A stretch of 64,000 nucleotides of DNA, taken from Pyrocephalus nanus. Taxonomy: Eukaryota; Chordata; Aves; Passeriformes; Tyrannidae. The position numbers and the translations under genes were made by a program. This document shows, one piece after another, positions 1-27,606 of this stretch (its first letter is position 1; each line of letters begins with the position of its first letter). The notes below the pieces were generated by a model. That model made no database searches and had not been told where the DNA came from. It saw only the letters and a list, made by a program, of their open reading frames with translations. The stretch is from positions 13,786,001-13,850,000 of the forward strand of contig CM076266.1 in the NCBI GenBank assembly GCA_038380795.1, given 5' to 3'.

Positions 1-760
1 ACTGTGTAGAACTGTACCTCACTGTGGTTCTGTGTAGCCAGGTTTATTCTCACTTCATTGTTATAATGCAGTTAGCCTTAAATGTCCTTCAGAGTCTCTC
101 ATTTTGTAGATGAATTCAAAATTGGAAAATGGGGCGAGTCTGACATCTGTTTGAGATCCAAGTTTTAATATTTATATCAGAAGCCCTATAAAGTGGCCAC
201 AGCTAAGACAGGCAATCAGCTGATCATTTTAACTCATAAACCAACTGAGAATAAGTAATTGCTAACAAGCCCATCTATTTTTCTGCCATTGAATTTAGAT
301 TTTGATTTGTGGACTCTAGTAACCTTAAACAGGGAGTTTTGATTGATTAAACACACAAAATTCTCTACTCCGGAACAATAAAATATAATGCAATTATAAT
401 GCAATTCACTCCTTTACAATAGTTGTGAATATCATACCTACAATCCCTAATTCACCAACTTCCTCAGAGTACAGTAAGGTTGGTGGTATTACTTGTCTTG
501 ACTAGTTGCGATGTGCTAACGTGTAAATAACATATTGTACCTGCCTGTGATGTGAACATGACTGACATTGCATGAAGGTTACTAGTTTGCTGCCATTTCT
601 ACCCAGAATGTTTGCTTACTGTTTCAGTTTATTTGCATGAAGTGTGACATTTCTAAGGTCCCCTAACTTGAAAAAGAAAAGGCAAAACAGGAGGAATGTT
701 GGATGCATGTGGGGCATGGGCACTAACTGGGCTAACCGTTATGCATTTACCTTTTAACAG
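1..760 (+). other. PARD3: PARD3 intron, 3' end
   Basis: AT-rich non-coding sequence upstream of the first exon in the window. It ends with a short pyrimidine tract and an AG at 759-760. I see no exon, repeat or long open frame here. Confidence 0.85.
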
Positions 761-805
761 TAGCTGACGAGACTAAGCTCAGTACAATGGATGACCAGAA
801 AACAG
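761..805 (+). CDS. PARD3: PARD3 coding exon, 45 nt (small, possibly alternative)
   Basis: Small exon between an acceptor AG at 759-760 (preceded by ctttt) and a donor gtaag at 806. The first two bases finish a codon begun in the preceding exon. The rest reads ADETKLSTMDDQKT plus one base, which joins the next exon to give G, continuing as [11 protein letters not shown]. Mammalian PAR-3, as remembered, has nearly the same text (ADETKLNTVDDQKAG then [11 protein letters not shown]), which fixes both splice sites. It encodes a short polar linker within the aPKC-binding region after PDZ3, with no catalytic or structured domain visible. The exon is 15 codons long and phase 1-1, so inclusion or skipping keeps the frame. 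PAR-3 is known to be heavily spliced, but whether this exon is alternative in this species cannot be seen. Confidence 0.85.
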
Positions 806-14032
<13,227 letters not shown>

Positions 14033-17000
14033 TAGGTGCTTTGCAATGAAATATAGAATGAATTATAAAAATAAGTTTCATCTTTTAGTTATTCATTATA
14101 CTGGGAATGTTTACTGAAGCCATATTTTACTATGCAAATACATACATGGTGTTCATAGGCCCATCTCTCAATTTTTGAGCCTATGCGTGGTGTCATGAAA
14201 AGGAAGCAGCTCAGAATAGGAGAGAAGGAGATGGCTGGCAGACCAAAGGAAAGGAAAGGCAAAGGCAAAGATGGTTTTAAGTCAGAAACTACTTGGTTTT
14301 GGAAAGAATCTTTGGTGATGTCGAAGTCGTGCACATATTCTTTGATAAGTTAAACCATTTTGGGTTTGGGGTTGGTTTTTTTCCTTCTTAAATACTGTAC
14401 CCAAAGCTTCCATGTTAATAAATGAATGCTTTGCTTTGCTTTACTATTAAGACTGTTGGTGTCATGGAGACATGATGTGAAAGAGATGAATCAGTTTGAG
14501 ATTGAAAAACAGCATGCTCCTCTAAAGGAAAACAGGATCTAAATAAGGTTGTGTGCTCTGAGAACCCATAGAGAATGGGTCAGTGAAAGGCTGATTTTTA
14601 CCAAACACTGAGTTCTTTTTAAAGGAGTCATCTCTTCAGCAAATATAAGTGATCTGAAAGGAGCAGACTGCTGAGGGACACCCTGCTGTTGTGGGTAAAT
14701 GGGGAAGCATGACAAACACCTTTGATCTTCTGCGGGAAGGGGAGAGAGAGCAAGAAAGTTAGTCTTTCTTTCAGCCAGCTAGAGTGAATAAATATATTTT
14801 GAAGAAACAACCAATATCAAGGCAGTGTTTGTTTGGTATATTAATTTGTTCATTATTTAATTTTAAGGATGAAGTATCACTATTATTTTAAAGATTTATT
14901 AATGATTCTGCTCTGAAAACATGTAAAGGGAACTTAAGTTAACTTTCATTCCATTACTTTCTTTATCCTGGAAAACATTAGTTGAACCTGTGCTGTAACT
15001 GCATAGTTTCTTGAGAATTGTTCTGTGACTGTGAATTGTATTATGAGGGTAGTTCATGGAGTGGAACATTGCACCCTGCTCCACGAGACTGTGGAAGGTA
15101 GGAGATATAAAATGTTGACTGGTTCTTTTTTGCACTCTGCCATTTTTATACAGCAGAAATGACAGGTAAAATTGAGGCACATTACACACGATAAATTCTA
15201 TTGGCTCTAAGTAGTTGCTTAGTGGGCACCTTGAATGCTATCTTGTGAGTTCAGTCAGAAAATGTTTACAACAATCTAGAAAGCTTGAGCAGCTCCATGG
15301 TCTGGACAAGTAACCGTTTCTGTATGCTTGATATAACACTTCTGAAATCTTTAATCTGGAAACAACAGTAATTTAACTGATAGAAAGATCTGATGATTAC
15401 TTTGTTGTTTGCTCTTCATAACAGTCAACATTCTCTTGAGTTATTTTTTTCCCTCACTACCATTTCTAAGTGAACTTTACTTTTCAGTCTCCTCTTAATT
15501 AATGTGGGAGCAGTGCTATCTGGATGCAGTTGACTCCTCCTGGATCTGTAAATTAGCTTGCACCTTGTCAGCCCACCCAAGAGAGGTGTTCCTAGCAAGC
15601 AAGAAAATGCTGATTGAGGGAATTAAGCATTATGTCTCATTTCCACTTGATGCTTGATTTGCTTTGTTGACAGGTTTCTCAATAATGTTTGAGAGATGAG
15701 TTTTGTTATGTCTGCAAGATAAGCTACTACTTCTACCTATAACATGCTTTGTTTTTCTGTACATTTGACATATAGATATCAAGCAATCACTGAAAGAAGT
15801 TGTGTGATAGAAAATAATGATGACAGTAACATTTAAAATTCAAACCAGGATCAAAGCATAATTGGATGTTTTGGTTCTGTGCAATATTGTAATTTCTTTG
15901 TCGTTCTTTTTCTTTTCTCCTTTTCTAATTTTTTTCTTCCTTTTCAGTGGTCTAATCCTAAAATAATCTTTCTTCATTAGGAAGTATGGGCATAAACACT
16001 TGCTGGGTGAAATTACTGTTAACTGACAGTTTATTCCAATGTCTGTATTTAGCCAAAGGGCTTTTTGTCTCCTATATGCAAACTGGCAGCTCATAAAGTG
16101 GAGCCTATGTTATGTATAAAAATAAGTCTCTTTGCCTTCAGTTAAAATCTTAGGATTTGCTACTGGGATCTTCATTAAACTGTAGTGGGAGATGAAAACT
16201 TCCACTAGAGAACCCTTTTATCCTTTGGCATCTAGTCGTCATTTCCAAGAAATTCCTGGATGATTTAGATAACAAGTTAAAATCATAAGTAAATCTTTTA
16301 AACACTTCCATTGTTTTACTGCATGTATCAAACATAGTAAAGAGGATTGACATAACCATGGAGAACTGAAAACTGCAAAACTGTGTAGCTCTGACACACA
16401 CAACTCCTGTTATTTCCAGAGGACCTTTGCTGACACTGGGCTGTGGACAGTCTGAAAGTTCAGCCTTCTCACTGTGAAATAAATCTGTCCGAGAATATGT
16501 GTATTTCTTTTTTCAAACTGACATTTCACCATAGAATAGATTATTTAATTATGTCATTTGGCTGAGAGGTCTCTTCCTCTTCGCAGATGAAAATAGGGCA
16601 GAAGTTAGCCTAGAAAAGTGTTGAACAGAAATATTGGTCTATCAGCAGAGATGCAGGTGCTGCAGCGTTTTGCTTATACCTGAGAGTATTTGTTTTACCT
16701 GAATAGTTGGATCCTTCCTGTCTTGGCCCTTCAATGTGCCAAATCCTGGAGCCTGTGGGATGCTGTGCAGTTCCTTTTTCTCCCTTGCTGGTAGTTAGAG
16801 GGTGCCTGGATGGGCACTGCCAGCTGAGCAGATAAACTTTGGGAAGCTGATACAAAGTTCTGCTAGTTTTTTTGTTTCACTGCTAAGAAAGTTTGAGTGG
16901 ATATGTTTTGACATCAGAAGTTTATGAAAATCTGTATGCTTTTCCAAGTGCAATATGAAATATGTTTACTCTTTTCTGATTCTGATTTTGCTTATTTTTA

Positions 17001-18390
17001 AGTAGAGGTTTTGTTTCTTGAGAAAAATCAACCTGACAAAAACAATCAGCAGAGAAATAAGCCATTGTAGTGCTGCCTTAAGAAAGAGGCTTCACAGTTT
17101 CAAACTGTGTGCCTGTAATTAGCTCTGGTAGGTGTACATTAATTTAATGGGTTTCTATGTTGTGCGATTCTTTGACAGTCCTCTCCTGAGAGAGGAAAAT
17201 TATATATGCTGCATTTTTCCCCCTTCTTTTGCCCCTGTCATGTACAGAGTATTTTCATTTATGAAAGTGGATCCCCTCAAGATGTAAGAAAGGGAGATTT
17301 GAGATGTTCATGTCCTTAGGTTTTGGATGATGATGAAATGACACATCTGCTGTGCTCATGCTGATCACTTACGATCCCTGTAGTTCATTCATTCTTATTC
17401 CCAGTGTACAAACTTGGACAGAGTTGCTAGATGGGTGACTAGACTGGTGAACTAATAGGCCACAGGCAGTTGAAGTGATAACTCCACATCTTTCCCAGCT
17501 TCCTCAAGCTGCACATTGTTTTCCTCTGTTGTCGTCCCTGAACCGTGTTTCTGTAAGACAGTGGTATCACTGTGTTTACGTCACGTTTTTGGGAATTAAA
17601 TGTATTTGCAAGAAAGCAGACAGCCACACTCTTACTGGGAATGAGGGATTCTCATTGATGAGTTTTATGATAGACAAAATACGTCCAGCAAGTGGTCAGT
17701 CTCAGGAAAGGATGTGTCTGAGGAATAACATCTTTACAAGAAAATGAACCATTAAGATGTTGAGAATAACAAGGAGAAAGAAACAGCTCTGGGTTTCCAA
17801 AGGCAGGAAAGGGAATAGAAGGGAGGCCAAGCTAGCTAGGCATGTCTTGCTGAAAATATGCAGGGACAGTCACTCACTGCCTGATAATAAAAAGCTACTG
17901 AAACAAGTAAACCATGATATGGTCAGAGAAAAATGGCTTTGAAAATACATATGGTATGTTTGAGTTTATGTGGGGAACAGCCGAGGAGAACAAAAGATGG
18001 GGAATATGATATTGTATCTTAACCTTGAGTTTAGGCAAGAAATGTCTGCACTGGTTTTGGAGCTTGCTTATGAAATAGATGTAATGTAATTTGAAGCATT
18101 TGTGGATAAACGTGTTATATGAAATAAATACATTTTCTACTGCAGGAATTAATACCTGAGTCACACATAAACATGACTTTTCAACGGAGAACATAAACAC
18201 TGTGTATTGAACTCCACAGAATAAGACAGTATGGTTAAAATTAATCCTGTGCATAGGTGTTTTTAGTATCAGAGGTTGTATATTTTATGATCTGGCCTGT
18301 AATATTTATGGAGATGTAAAGTCAGTATAGTAAGTGATCTGTAATTCCTACCTTAACTATTTTAGCATACAGGTGGGGAAATCAATACAC

Positions 18391-18480
18391 TGACTAGCTA
18401 ATGCAAATGTAATACTCCCAGATTAGTATTAAATTCTAATCCTAATTAGATTTAATTACATTTAAAATGATTACTGGGAG
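18391..18480. repeat. Imperfect inverted repeat with TAAT-core and POU-octamer sites
   Basis: The heptamer ctcccag (18415-18421) is matched by its reverse complement ctgggag (18474-18480). Between them lies AT-rich sequence with ctaatcctaattag and taattaca. Just upstream, ATGCAAAT at 18401-18408 is a perfect POU octamer. Arm pairing inside the heptamers is only partial. It could be an enhancer core or chance in AT-rich sequence. Confidence 0.4.
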
Positions 18481-21400
18481 CCTTGCAGTGTTGTATCTTC
18501 CAGTTCTGAGAGGAAATAGATAATTCAGTTTGCAACCTTGTTTAGCTGAAATCCGATATACTGTTGGCTTTTTTTTAACCCCACACAGCTGCTTCCAAGG
18601 TGCACTGGACATGTCTAGATTTATAAACATACTATTTGTAGCCCTGAATTACACATTTCAACCATATTAGCCATCTGAGACCTCTGACTAGGCATTTGGG
18701 AGAATAACCTACATAGATTACTGTTGCTTGTTTCATGACTTCCTTGTATTGCCTATTCTGGTTTTAATTTAAGTTTTCTCACTGTAATGTCTATGAGGAG
18801 AAGAAAAGCAAATCACAAAGGTTACACCACTGATTTAGTAATTGCATTCTTTCTCTTTCATTTGATAACAATCTTCAGATTTTTAAGTAGGCACATGACT
18901 AAAAGGTATTTGAGTTCTGTAAAATACAGTTGAATTATACCTTAATCAGCAGGACTGGAAAAGAGCTCAAAGTTGATAAAACAAAATCTGTGGTCTGACT
19001 TCTATCATTCAGTACCTTAAGAAGCAGCGATGATGACATTTTCCTTGGAAGCGTGACTAATAGGACCTCGTGTTGGTGAATGACACTTACTGATGTATGG
19101 GCTTAATAGAAAACATGGGAATGAGCTCCAAAAGTTGGTGTGTTTTTTTTCCTTGGTGTTCTGCTCATGGACCAAAACGCCATAAATCCTGAGCCTTACA
19201 ACACAGAGGAGGAGGTTAGTGCTTAAACACCCGTCAGCTGTATCATTTCAAACTTGGAAGCTTGTTGTGCACACACTGAATTGTGCCTGGTTTTGCTAAT
19301 GCTCACACGAGAACATCACTGACAGCTTGTGGTGCTTGTGCTGAGACTTTCATCAGAAACACTGAGCCGGGTCGATGGTCAGGTAAATGGAATCTGGGGC
19401 CATTTGTGCTCTGGTTTTTGCTTGCTACTATTACAAGCCACCTGGCACAACTATCATTAAGTCCACATCTGCTTCCCCTCTTCTGCCACCAGCCAGAAAA
19501 TGCACAACCTGCTATAATCCAAGATGCAGGATCTAAGCAGGATATCCTTTCCAACTTAAGAGGAGGAGCACTTTTCTCATCCTGGCTGCAAGTTTGATAC
19601 TGTTGATGACACTTTTTCTGTGTTCCTCTGGTCTACTTTGTCCTGACCTGTTTTCAAAGTTTCACCTGGCCACTGGGACACAGCACCAGAAAAGCCTTTC
19701 ACATGAAATCAGCCATGCAGCAAATTGTCATCTTTGATGCAGACAATCACTCAGGACTCTTACAAATGTCTTTCAAAGCATTTGCATATTCTTCACTTTC
19801 TTCTTTCCAATTAAAAATAAATAAGGGACTGAAAGAGATAAGCTTGATTGGAAATGGCTTGTCTTTTTTGGAAAGGCAAACCATGCTTCTTCCTTACTCT
19901 CTGCACTTTTTTCGCCTTCCTGTTTCCTGCTGCTTGATGGAATCTGTTACTTTGAAGAGATGTGTTTCATTGCCTGCAGCCCCAAGAACACCGGCTTTTG
20001 ACTAAGTTGTCATTGGGGCAGGGGGCAGTGGAATAGCAAATTTATGTTTCTAAACCAAACAAGGTTCACATAATCTGTCAGGGATTTAAGGAATGCAGCT
20101 TCATTAAGTGGTTAGTAAACTCTATGACTTTTAAATGAAACACAGAAAGCAGTGGTATGCAATTGTGCGAGGGAGATTTGAAGTGGGAGATTAACATAAT
20201 CGTATGTGGCTTTCTAGTTTGTCACTCTGACAGAAAGCAGGGCTTTGCTCTATATATTCCTAACACTGGATTTTCCCAGAGTAAATCTTGAACTTGTAAA
20301 TCTGATGGGGATATAGTGTCTGAGAGTTTGGTTTTTTTTTTTTTTACTTTCAATAGAATCAGGGCTTTTGCTTCCAACATCCAGAAGTAAGCGTCAGGAT
20401 GACTTGTTACTAGAGACGAGTTCATAGTGGCTGCTAACATATTCTCCCAGTGTTCTTCCTTTGCTTGTCAGCGACTTTAAATAGAGAACCTTTGACACCT
20501 TCAGCACCGTCTTTGCCTGCAAAGCAAGTGCTGGAGGCAGGAAGGGTGACAGCTGAGCCCTCCGCCATCCTGCCCAGCGCTCTGCACACTTCTCTTCCAG
20601 GCCAGCTGGATGAATATAGAACGCAAGTGTCAAGGATGGCACCTACTTTATAATCTCTGCAAAGCCAGCCTTTTCAGGGAAGAATTTGTTGACAGTTCAG
20701 AGATTTAAAGTCAATTTCAGTTTAAGCTCATGTAGAAAAAGGATTTTTTCCTCCACCTGATGTGATAATTGAAGACTAACCAGGCAGTGCGCTAGTCCAT
20801 AACAAAGTATTGTAAATAAATACTGTCTTGAGACATGAAGTATTTGTTAGGTGGAAAGCTCAATTAATGACATTTGTTTCATTATCTATTGGAAAGATTC
20901 TTCAGAGGAGGTTTAATTCACTACTAATAGCACCTGTTTGTTGGTATACATCACAGATGCTGTAGATTATGTTTTTAAAGCGTTGTCATCTTTGAAAATC
21001 TTGTTTAAAAACAGGAATAGGAATGTTGTCTTAGAGGCAAATGAATGCAACTTAATACGTTTTATAGCCGAGGTGACACAGGCTATGAAGTCATAGTTTC
21101 TCAAGGTACTTAAGTTGGCAGCTGCAGGACAGCTGATCCTTTTCTAAAAGGCAAAGCTCCAACTTACGACTGTGTTTCACTTCCCGGGAGCAATGATCTC
21201 TATTTGCAGTGTGTTGGCAGGCTGATGCTTCCTGTTAAGATGTCCACATGCCCTACTATTGTGCAGAGAAATAGTCCTTAAAGACAGAATTATACAATAC
21301 TTCAGTGAAAAACGGCAAGATGGGGATAAACCAGTGTATGATTACTGGAATAGAATACACCAGCATAGAAATAGGCAGTGAGTTCCTGAATTTCCCTAAA

Positions 21401-21780
21401 TGTGGTATGAAAGTGTTGGGTATAAGGCATGCCCTTGTGTTTCACTTAGTGCATATAGTAGGTATAAGCTATTCAGAGAGCTTATTTGGTCTTTTAAGTT
21501 GTTATTTCAGAGAAAAATAAGAGGAACGAGAGTTTCATAGAAACAATAAGAGAGAAGGAAATATTAGGAACACAGTGCCAGTGAGGTATGCAAGTAGTAT
21601 TTCCCCCACTTTGAATCTGTTGATGACTTTTTTTCCGGAGGGAAAAAAAAGAATTAAGAGGAACTGAAGAGATACTGAAAATACTGCATTCTTATAGTGA
21701 TTTGGGCAGGAAGGGTTCCCTGCTTGGTTCAGCTCCTGCTCACAGCAGTCCAGCTTCAACATTTCATCAGCTGAGTGTCA

Positions 21781-21875
21781 TGCCCAGTTGAGTTTCAAAT
21801 ATCTCCAAGGATGGAGAGTAGGCAGCCTCTCTCAGCAGCCTGTTCCAGTGCTTAACCACTCTCCTGGTGAAAAAT
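21781..21875 (-). mobile_element. CR1 LINE fragment
   Basis: The + strand reads like the antisense of the CR1 3' region: a phrase close to gaatatctccaaggatgga, then caacctctctgggcagcctg-like text, then cctgttccagtgcttaacca and a gtgaaaaat end. It is short, 5'-truncated and diverged (perhaps a fifth of positions changed). It lies in the orientation opposite to PARD3. Confidence 0.75.
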
Positions 21876-24800
21876 CAGATACAATGAATAACTGCTGGTA
21901 CAAAAACTATGAATCAATCCACATGTACTTACCCTCCTCACAAAGCAAGAGCATGTATAGGTACAATAAGATTGTCATCCAAAAAGTTTAAATTTTAAAG
22001 GACTTTTGTGATAGGTGATTACTCACAAGGACTTGCTGCCCTCACAGGACCCCAGGAGTATAGGAAGTAATGCAGCTGTAGTAGCATTAGTGACTGTGAG
22101 CAGCTCATGGCATGGTTAATGTGAAGGAAGAAGTTATCTATAAAGAGGTTATTTTTATTGTGTTTCCAAGCATCTCAGTCCAAGTTGTCTTGGATTGACA
22201 ACTCTTAGGATACTAAGCTTGATTGGCTGATGTGGTACCAAATAGTGTCTGATGTGATGCACTGAGCTAGAAAAGGTAACTATTTTCAGTGGAACTGAGA
22301 AACAGTTGACAGAAATCTTTCCTTTCCATTCTTTCATGCTACACCAGAAAATGTCACCTGTTTTTTAATTAAATACATAAAATTTGTGTTGTATTAATGC
22401 TGCTACTTTTCATTTTCACACCAAATTACAGATATCAAGTAAAAATTCAGGCATTTTTAGTTCAGCCAATCATAAATGAAGGAGGTTTTTCTTACCTTTG
22501 GAAGGGGAGAAAGGATTAATTTTAATTCCTTTCATGTTTGGTAGATTCCTTAGAGTTTAATGTAAGAGCATAAGAATTTGGGTGCACAGAGTTGACAGAT
22601 ATCTGGGAAGTTCCTGTAGCCCAATACTCTGACAGTGATGAGTAGTTGCTCCCAAAGGTGGGATACCAAAACTGAGTGACTATAAGGCAGTTCTTCCCAG
22701 GTCTGTCTTCCAAGCTTTCAGTGATCTGGAGGTCAGGGATTTCTTGAGACTGTCCTTGGTGTATGTATATTCTGTTCTGGGCAATTTGTCCTGTAAATGA
22801 TGATTTTGGGTATATTTACCTAATTCCAAAGTACTAACAAAATTTGTAGTATGTCATATACAAAACTGTCTTTCAGAGATTGTGTAGAATGACTTCTGTG
22901 TCAAGGAGCTGCTTTTACATTTCAAGTGCACAGACCTGATTGCAGTGCATCTCAGTAGATCTGACTCATTTTGTCAGTATTTTGTGGCACTGAAGTAAGC
23001 ATGTTTGCAAAGTAGCAATAGACATTTTTGATGTGCTATAACATTTTAGTAGTTAATGTAGTGTTCCACAGCATATTAAATTTTACTACTTCTGTGCAAA
23101 CTTACAATAAGCAAAAGTGCAAGAAAAGGCTGTGGATACTTGTGAAATAGACCCTGCTGGAATGAATTCACTTCAAGAACTAGTTTTACGGGGTATATTT
23201 GGTCTAGCTGATGATGTGATTAACAGTAACTTTTGAAATGTTTGCTTCTGCAGATGATAAATTCATAGTTTCTACACATGTTAACATTTTTTTTCAGGAG
23301 TTTTTTATTATCAGTCTTGTAGTTCCTAGTCCAAAGAGGAAAAATACCATAGTATGATGAAACTACTTGGTGAACTTGATTAATTTTGAGAAATATAGTA
23401 GCATGCTACTACTATGGCTGTTTTAAAGGATTTGTGTTATATTTTGAAAGCATGTTGATATTCATAGGGAAATTCTCTGTTATAAATAACTAGTTCAGCC
23501 AATATATTAACTTCATAGACCTGGCTTTGTCAATGGAATCAGCATAGTTAGTCCTTATGTTTTTTGTGCTTGCAATACAAAAAACTTGTGGAGTTTGGCA
23601 AGTTGCTTAAAACTTTGAAGAACTATTTTCCCATTTTAAAAAGAGGATAATGCCTGGTCCATGCTAGTGTCTTCAGAGGTTCTGATGTCCTGTGATGTTT
23701 CCTATATTGTAGAAATACAAAATATTTATGTACTAAAAATGTACACTACAGCTTCCAGATACTGGTGTTTAGTTTAAAGGTGGATGGACGGTGGATGGGT
23801 GACTGAAAATGAAGGTAATTTTCTTTTTTATGCTAAGCTATCATAAATAGTACTTGCTAAGAAAATGCCTAATCAGTAACAAAGTTTATGGATCAGGTCT
23901 AAAAGATCTGAAAAAAGAAAATTTAATAACAAAAAATGCATCTAGAATCTTATCTTTATGAGCAATTTTGAGTACCACAATAATGAAAGTAGTATATTTT
24001 TATATCAATTGCAAGTGCCTCCAGCATATTCAACACCAGGTGTGCCAGCAGTGTTTAGAATGCAAGCTGAACTCCCATTACACATTTCAACAGCAGCATA
24101 CCACAAATAAATCTTAAATATTTCTCAATGTTGTTATAGATACCATCTTTGTCTTTAACCCACAGTGCTAAAATCCTGACATTCAGAGTACAACATGCTG
24201 GCACAAGCAGGAGTTTCAGATGTAGTGTTACAGTTAAAGTATTTCTTTCCTCTGATATTGCTGAGCAGGTAGAGGCACCAACAATATTATAATCTGTAAC
24301 TGTTAGGAGTCCCGATATCATCTGTGGAGCTCCAAATACTTTGCTAATTCTCTTTGCCTTTTATAACCCCAAAGGAAGAAAACTGCTTATTTAAGGTAAA
24401 TGAAATGGGAAGACTTGGTGCCATTTTCATTGTTATGTTTTTTTAAGATTTATTTTAGGCTATATATTCCAAATAAATAGTGAGATGCTAGTGATAATTG
24501 CTGTATACTGTGTGCAGCACTGGGTGTGCACAGAGGTGATCTCATTCAGAGAAGAGCATCTCAGAAACGGTATCTTTGATATCAAGATTGGATTTGTTTT
24601 AAACATCATCTGTCTGGGTTTCTAAATAAATATGGACTTAGTCACTTGTTTCTTACAGTACCTGAGCAGGTACAAATCAGAACAAAAATGTCAGTGTGTA
24701 TGGGGCTTGTCCAGGTCTGAGATATTCTCTGCTAGGAGCTTATTTATATGGTGACTGGAACAAAAAAAAGAAGCAAAACCACCAACTCACCACTCCACAT

Positions 24801-25375
24801 CTCTTGCCTGTAATTAGTCCCAAGCAAGTCCTGCTTTATACATCTTTTCAATATGAAAAAATCTCTGCTCTCAGCTTGACCCTAAGTAATCGCTAGTGTA
24901 AATCACAATTGATATAGTTATTTCAACTGCAGTTACCATGAGGACAGCTCAGGCTCTGAGTACTGGCAGCTACAGGATGCCAGGCATCTCCAGGGCTCCA
25001 GGTAGCTCTGGGCAAGCCCTGACACCATCTGCTGCAGGGACTCGCTGGCAGACTTCCTTCCCAGCAATGATCCACCTGAGTCTTATTGCATCTACTCCAG
25101 AGGTGGTTTGTTCCAGTGGTGCTGCTGCAGTGCAAAGTCTTGCTCTTCATTTTCCACCCAGAAGATACTGCATATGTAAACTAAATTTTCATGCCGCAGG
25201 GCAAAGTATCAGCTGATAGAACAGACAGAGGGATGTGAAGCCAGCAGCGGCATGTTAATGCTTACTAACCAGAGCCTTGATTCAGGCTAAGTCCTGTGCC
25301 ATAGCCCTATCTTTGCAGCAAACTTTCAAATTAACGTGCCTGTTATTTTTTCTCTCTGCTTTTTATTATAATGTA

Positions 25376-25520
25376 GATTCACAGCGTCAGAGAATGGTTT
25401 GAGTTGGAACCTAAAGATCATCTAGTTACAACCCCCGTGTCATGGGCAGAGACATCTTCCAGTAGACTACGTTGCTCAAAGCCCCATCCAACCTGGCCTT
25501 GAACTCAAACTTCAAGGACA
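25376..25520 (-). mobile_element. CR1 LINE 3' fragment
   Basis: On the + strand the element begins near gattcacagc and passes through gaatggtttgagttggaa, aaagatcatctagtt, catgggcagagacatcttcc, gttgctcaaagccccatcc and aacctggccttgaact. These are the standard landmarks of the antisense 3' end of bird CR1 elements. The copy is truncated and moderately diverged, and lies opposite to the host gene. Confidence 0.9.
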
Positions 25521-27570
25521 TTAAATTAACTGTGCTCTAAAGAACCTTGTAAAAGTGTCCTGTTAGTATTATTTATTTTTTTTTATCCACAAGGAGACTT
25601 GGGTGGCACTGTGGAACCCAGAACAAAACAGGAGACCCTAAACTGTAGCCTACAGCCATCAGCACTGGGGTGCTGTGGCTCAGCGAGGGGACTTGTTTTT
25701 TGGCATTGTAGGCATCCTCTGAGAAGAGAATGACAGCTGCACACTTGTCTGGCTCTAGGGATATTTTGGTTAGACTTGCCCTACAGATCTTACATTGTTG
25801 ACTGTTGTCTCCTGCTGGAAATTGTCTGGGGTTTTCCTACCTCCTATAGTTGTAGATATGTGAATAAGGCTAAAAATATAGATACACCACCTACTGCTTA
25901 ATTTACCCTACAGAAGTTATTTTCTAGGAGATGTGTATCAACAAAGATTTTTTAGTAATTGACAGAAAAAGTGCTGACTGACTTATTAACATTTCTAGGT
26001 AATGAGACCTGTAGGGAAATTTTAATCTTTGGAAGCTTCTGGATAAACTGCAACTAGTTTGATTAATGTTTTATATGTCTATGTTAAGTTTTGCTGATTT
26101 TATACAGAGTATTTGCGAGACTGCAAGACTTAAGTTGTTGGAATAATGTTACTGCAATTTCCTGGTCTAACTAGCTTGTGTATTACATTTCTGTCCTCGT
26201 TTCTCTGCTGTTGCATGTGCTTAGCAAGCATTTTTAGTGATTTTCATGTTGTAGCTCATGTTTACATAAGGCAGGCCATACCTTACATATATCAAGTGAA
26301 CATTTTGGTTGTAAAAGGAGTTATGATGAGTCTTTGTATTACTGAGGGATTTTTTTTCCTTTTCTGCCAGGAAAGTGTTGAAGCAAATTTCCCTTACAAC
26401 TTTTCCTTTTTATTTTCTTTTACTTTGGCCATCTCTTGACGGCCAATAAAATAGGTGGATTTTTATGTTTCATTAGCATTTCTTATAATGTCTGCCTTTA
26501 GAACAGTACCTATTTTCTAAATTGTACTTATGTAGGACTGAAAAAAATCATGGTAACCAGATGCAGTATTTGTCTCTGGCCTGGCAAAGTGTTAGATTTA
26601 ACAAAAGAAGCTAATAAAAATGTTCAGATTGACCCTTCTCATCATTTGGACTTCTTGGAGCTCAATCAATCACTCATTATTATCAGAGTTATTTACGCAG
26701 AGGCAGAAGTGCTAGGATTTTTCATAATCAGCCCTTGAGCCAGACATAATTTGCAATTTTAAAGCATTGTATTTGGAAACAATAATGCATTAAAATGAAC
26801 AAAGCAGGAATTAGAAGTACAGTTGAGAAGAGAATGTGTTGAAGAGTAGCCATTGTTTAAACACTCTCTCTAAGCATTCTTAGTGGACACTGGTTATTAG
26901 AGGCAGACGATGTAGTATTGTTCATACCTAAATTGGTCCACAATTTTTAAAGTCCTCTGTGGAGTGTGACAAATGCAACAACAGAAGTGTGCCCACCTTG
27001 CTGCATGGTTACTGGGCAACAGTTGTTGGTGGGGAGTGCTGGGGTATAAGGTGATCTCACCTGTTTGGCACAGTGTGAGTAAGAGATGGTGAGCTGGACA
27101 TGGCAACCAGTGCACTGTGATGTGTCATTTTGATTTGACTCAGAGAAATTGCTTATGTTATAGAAGAAGGATTACACTGTACTTTAGATTGTCAGACAGC
27201 TGTTAATAGTGACTGCTGCTGATGCCTTAAATTTGTGAATTTTTTGTTATCCCTATGTATGATATTATGTATTGCAAAGTAGAGAGTTGTATGTCGGCTT
27301 TTGTGGGTGCAGTCTGTGAAAGACAAGTTAGCATACTGCAGGCCTTCACTCAAACTTTTTCAGGAGCTTGCTCTTTACTTTGTAAGCAAGGCTTTATTTT
27401 TTTCCAACTTGTATTTACAGTTTTTCAATTACAGTTTAACATCTTACTAGCCAATACTGCATTTTAGAACAGCGCACTGCACTAATCGTGGGCACATTCT
27501 GTCTGAGAGGTGGGACAGGATCATTTAAATCACAGTAATATAAGGATATGTTGCCCATTAAGATTTTATG

Positions 27571-27606
27571 TGTATATATATACATACATATATATTTACA
27601 TATATA
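27571..27606. repeat. AT-rich dinucleotide microsatellite (TA/CA mixed)
   Basis: Alternating purine-pyrimidine run of TA and CA units with single-base interruptions. Confidence 0.85.
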
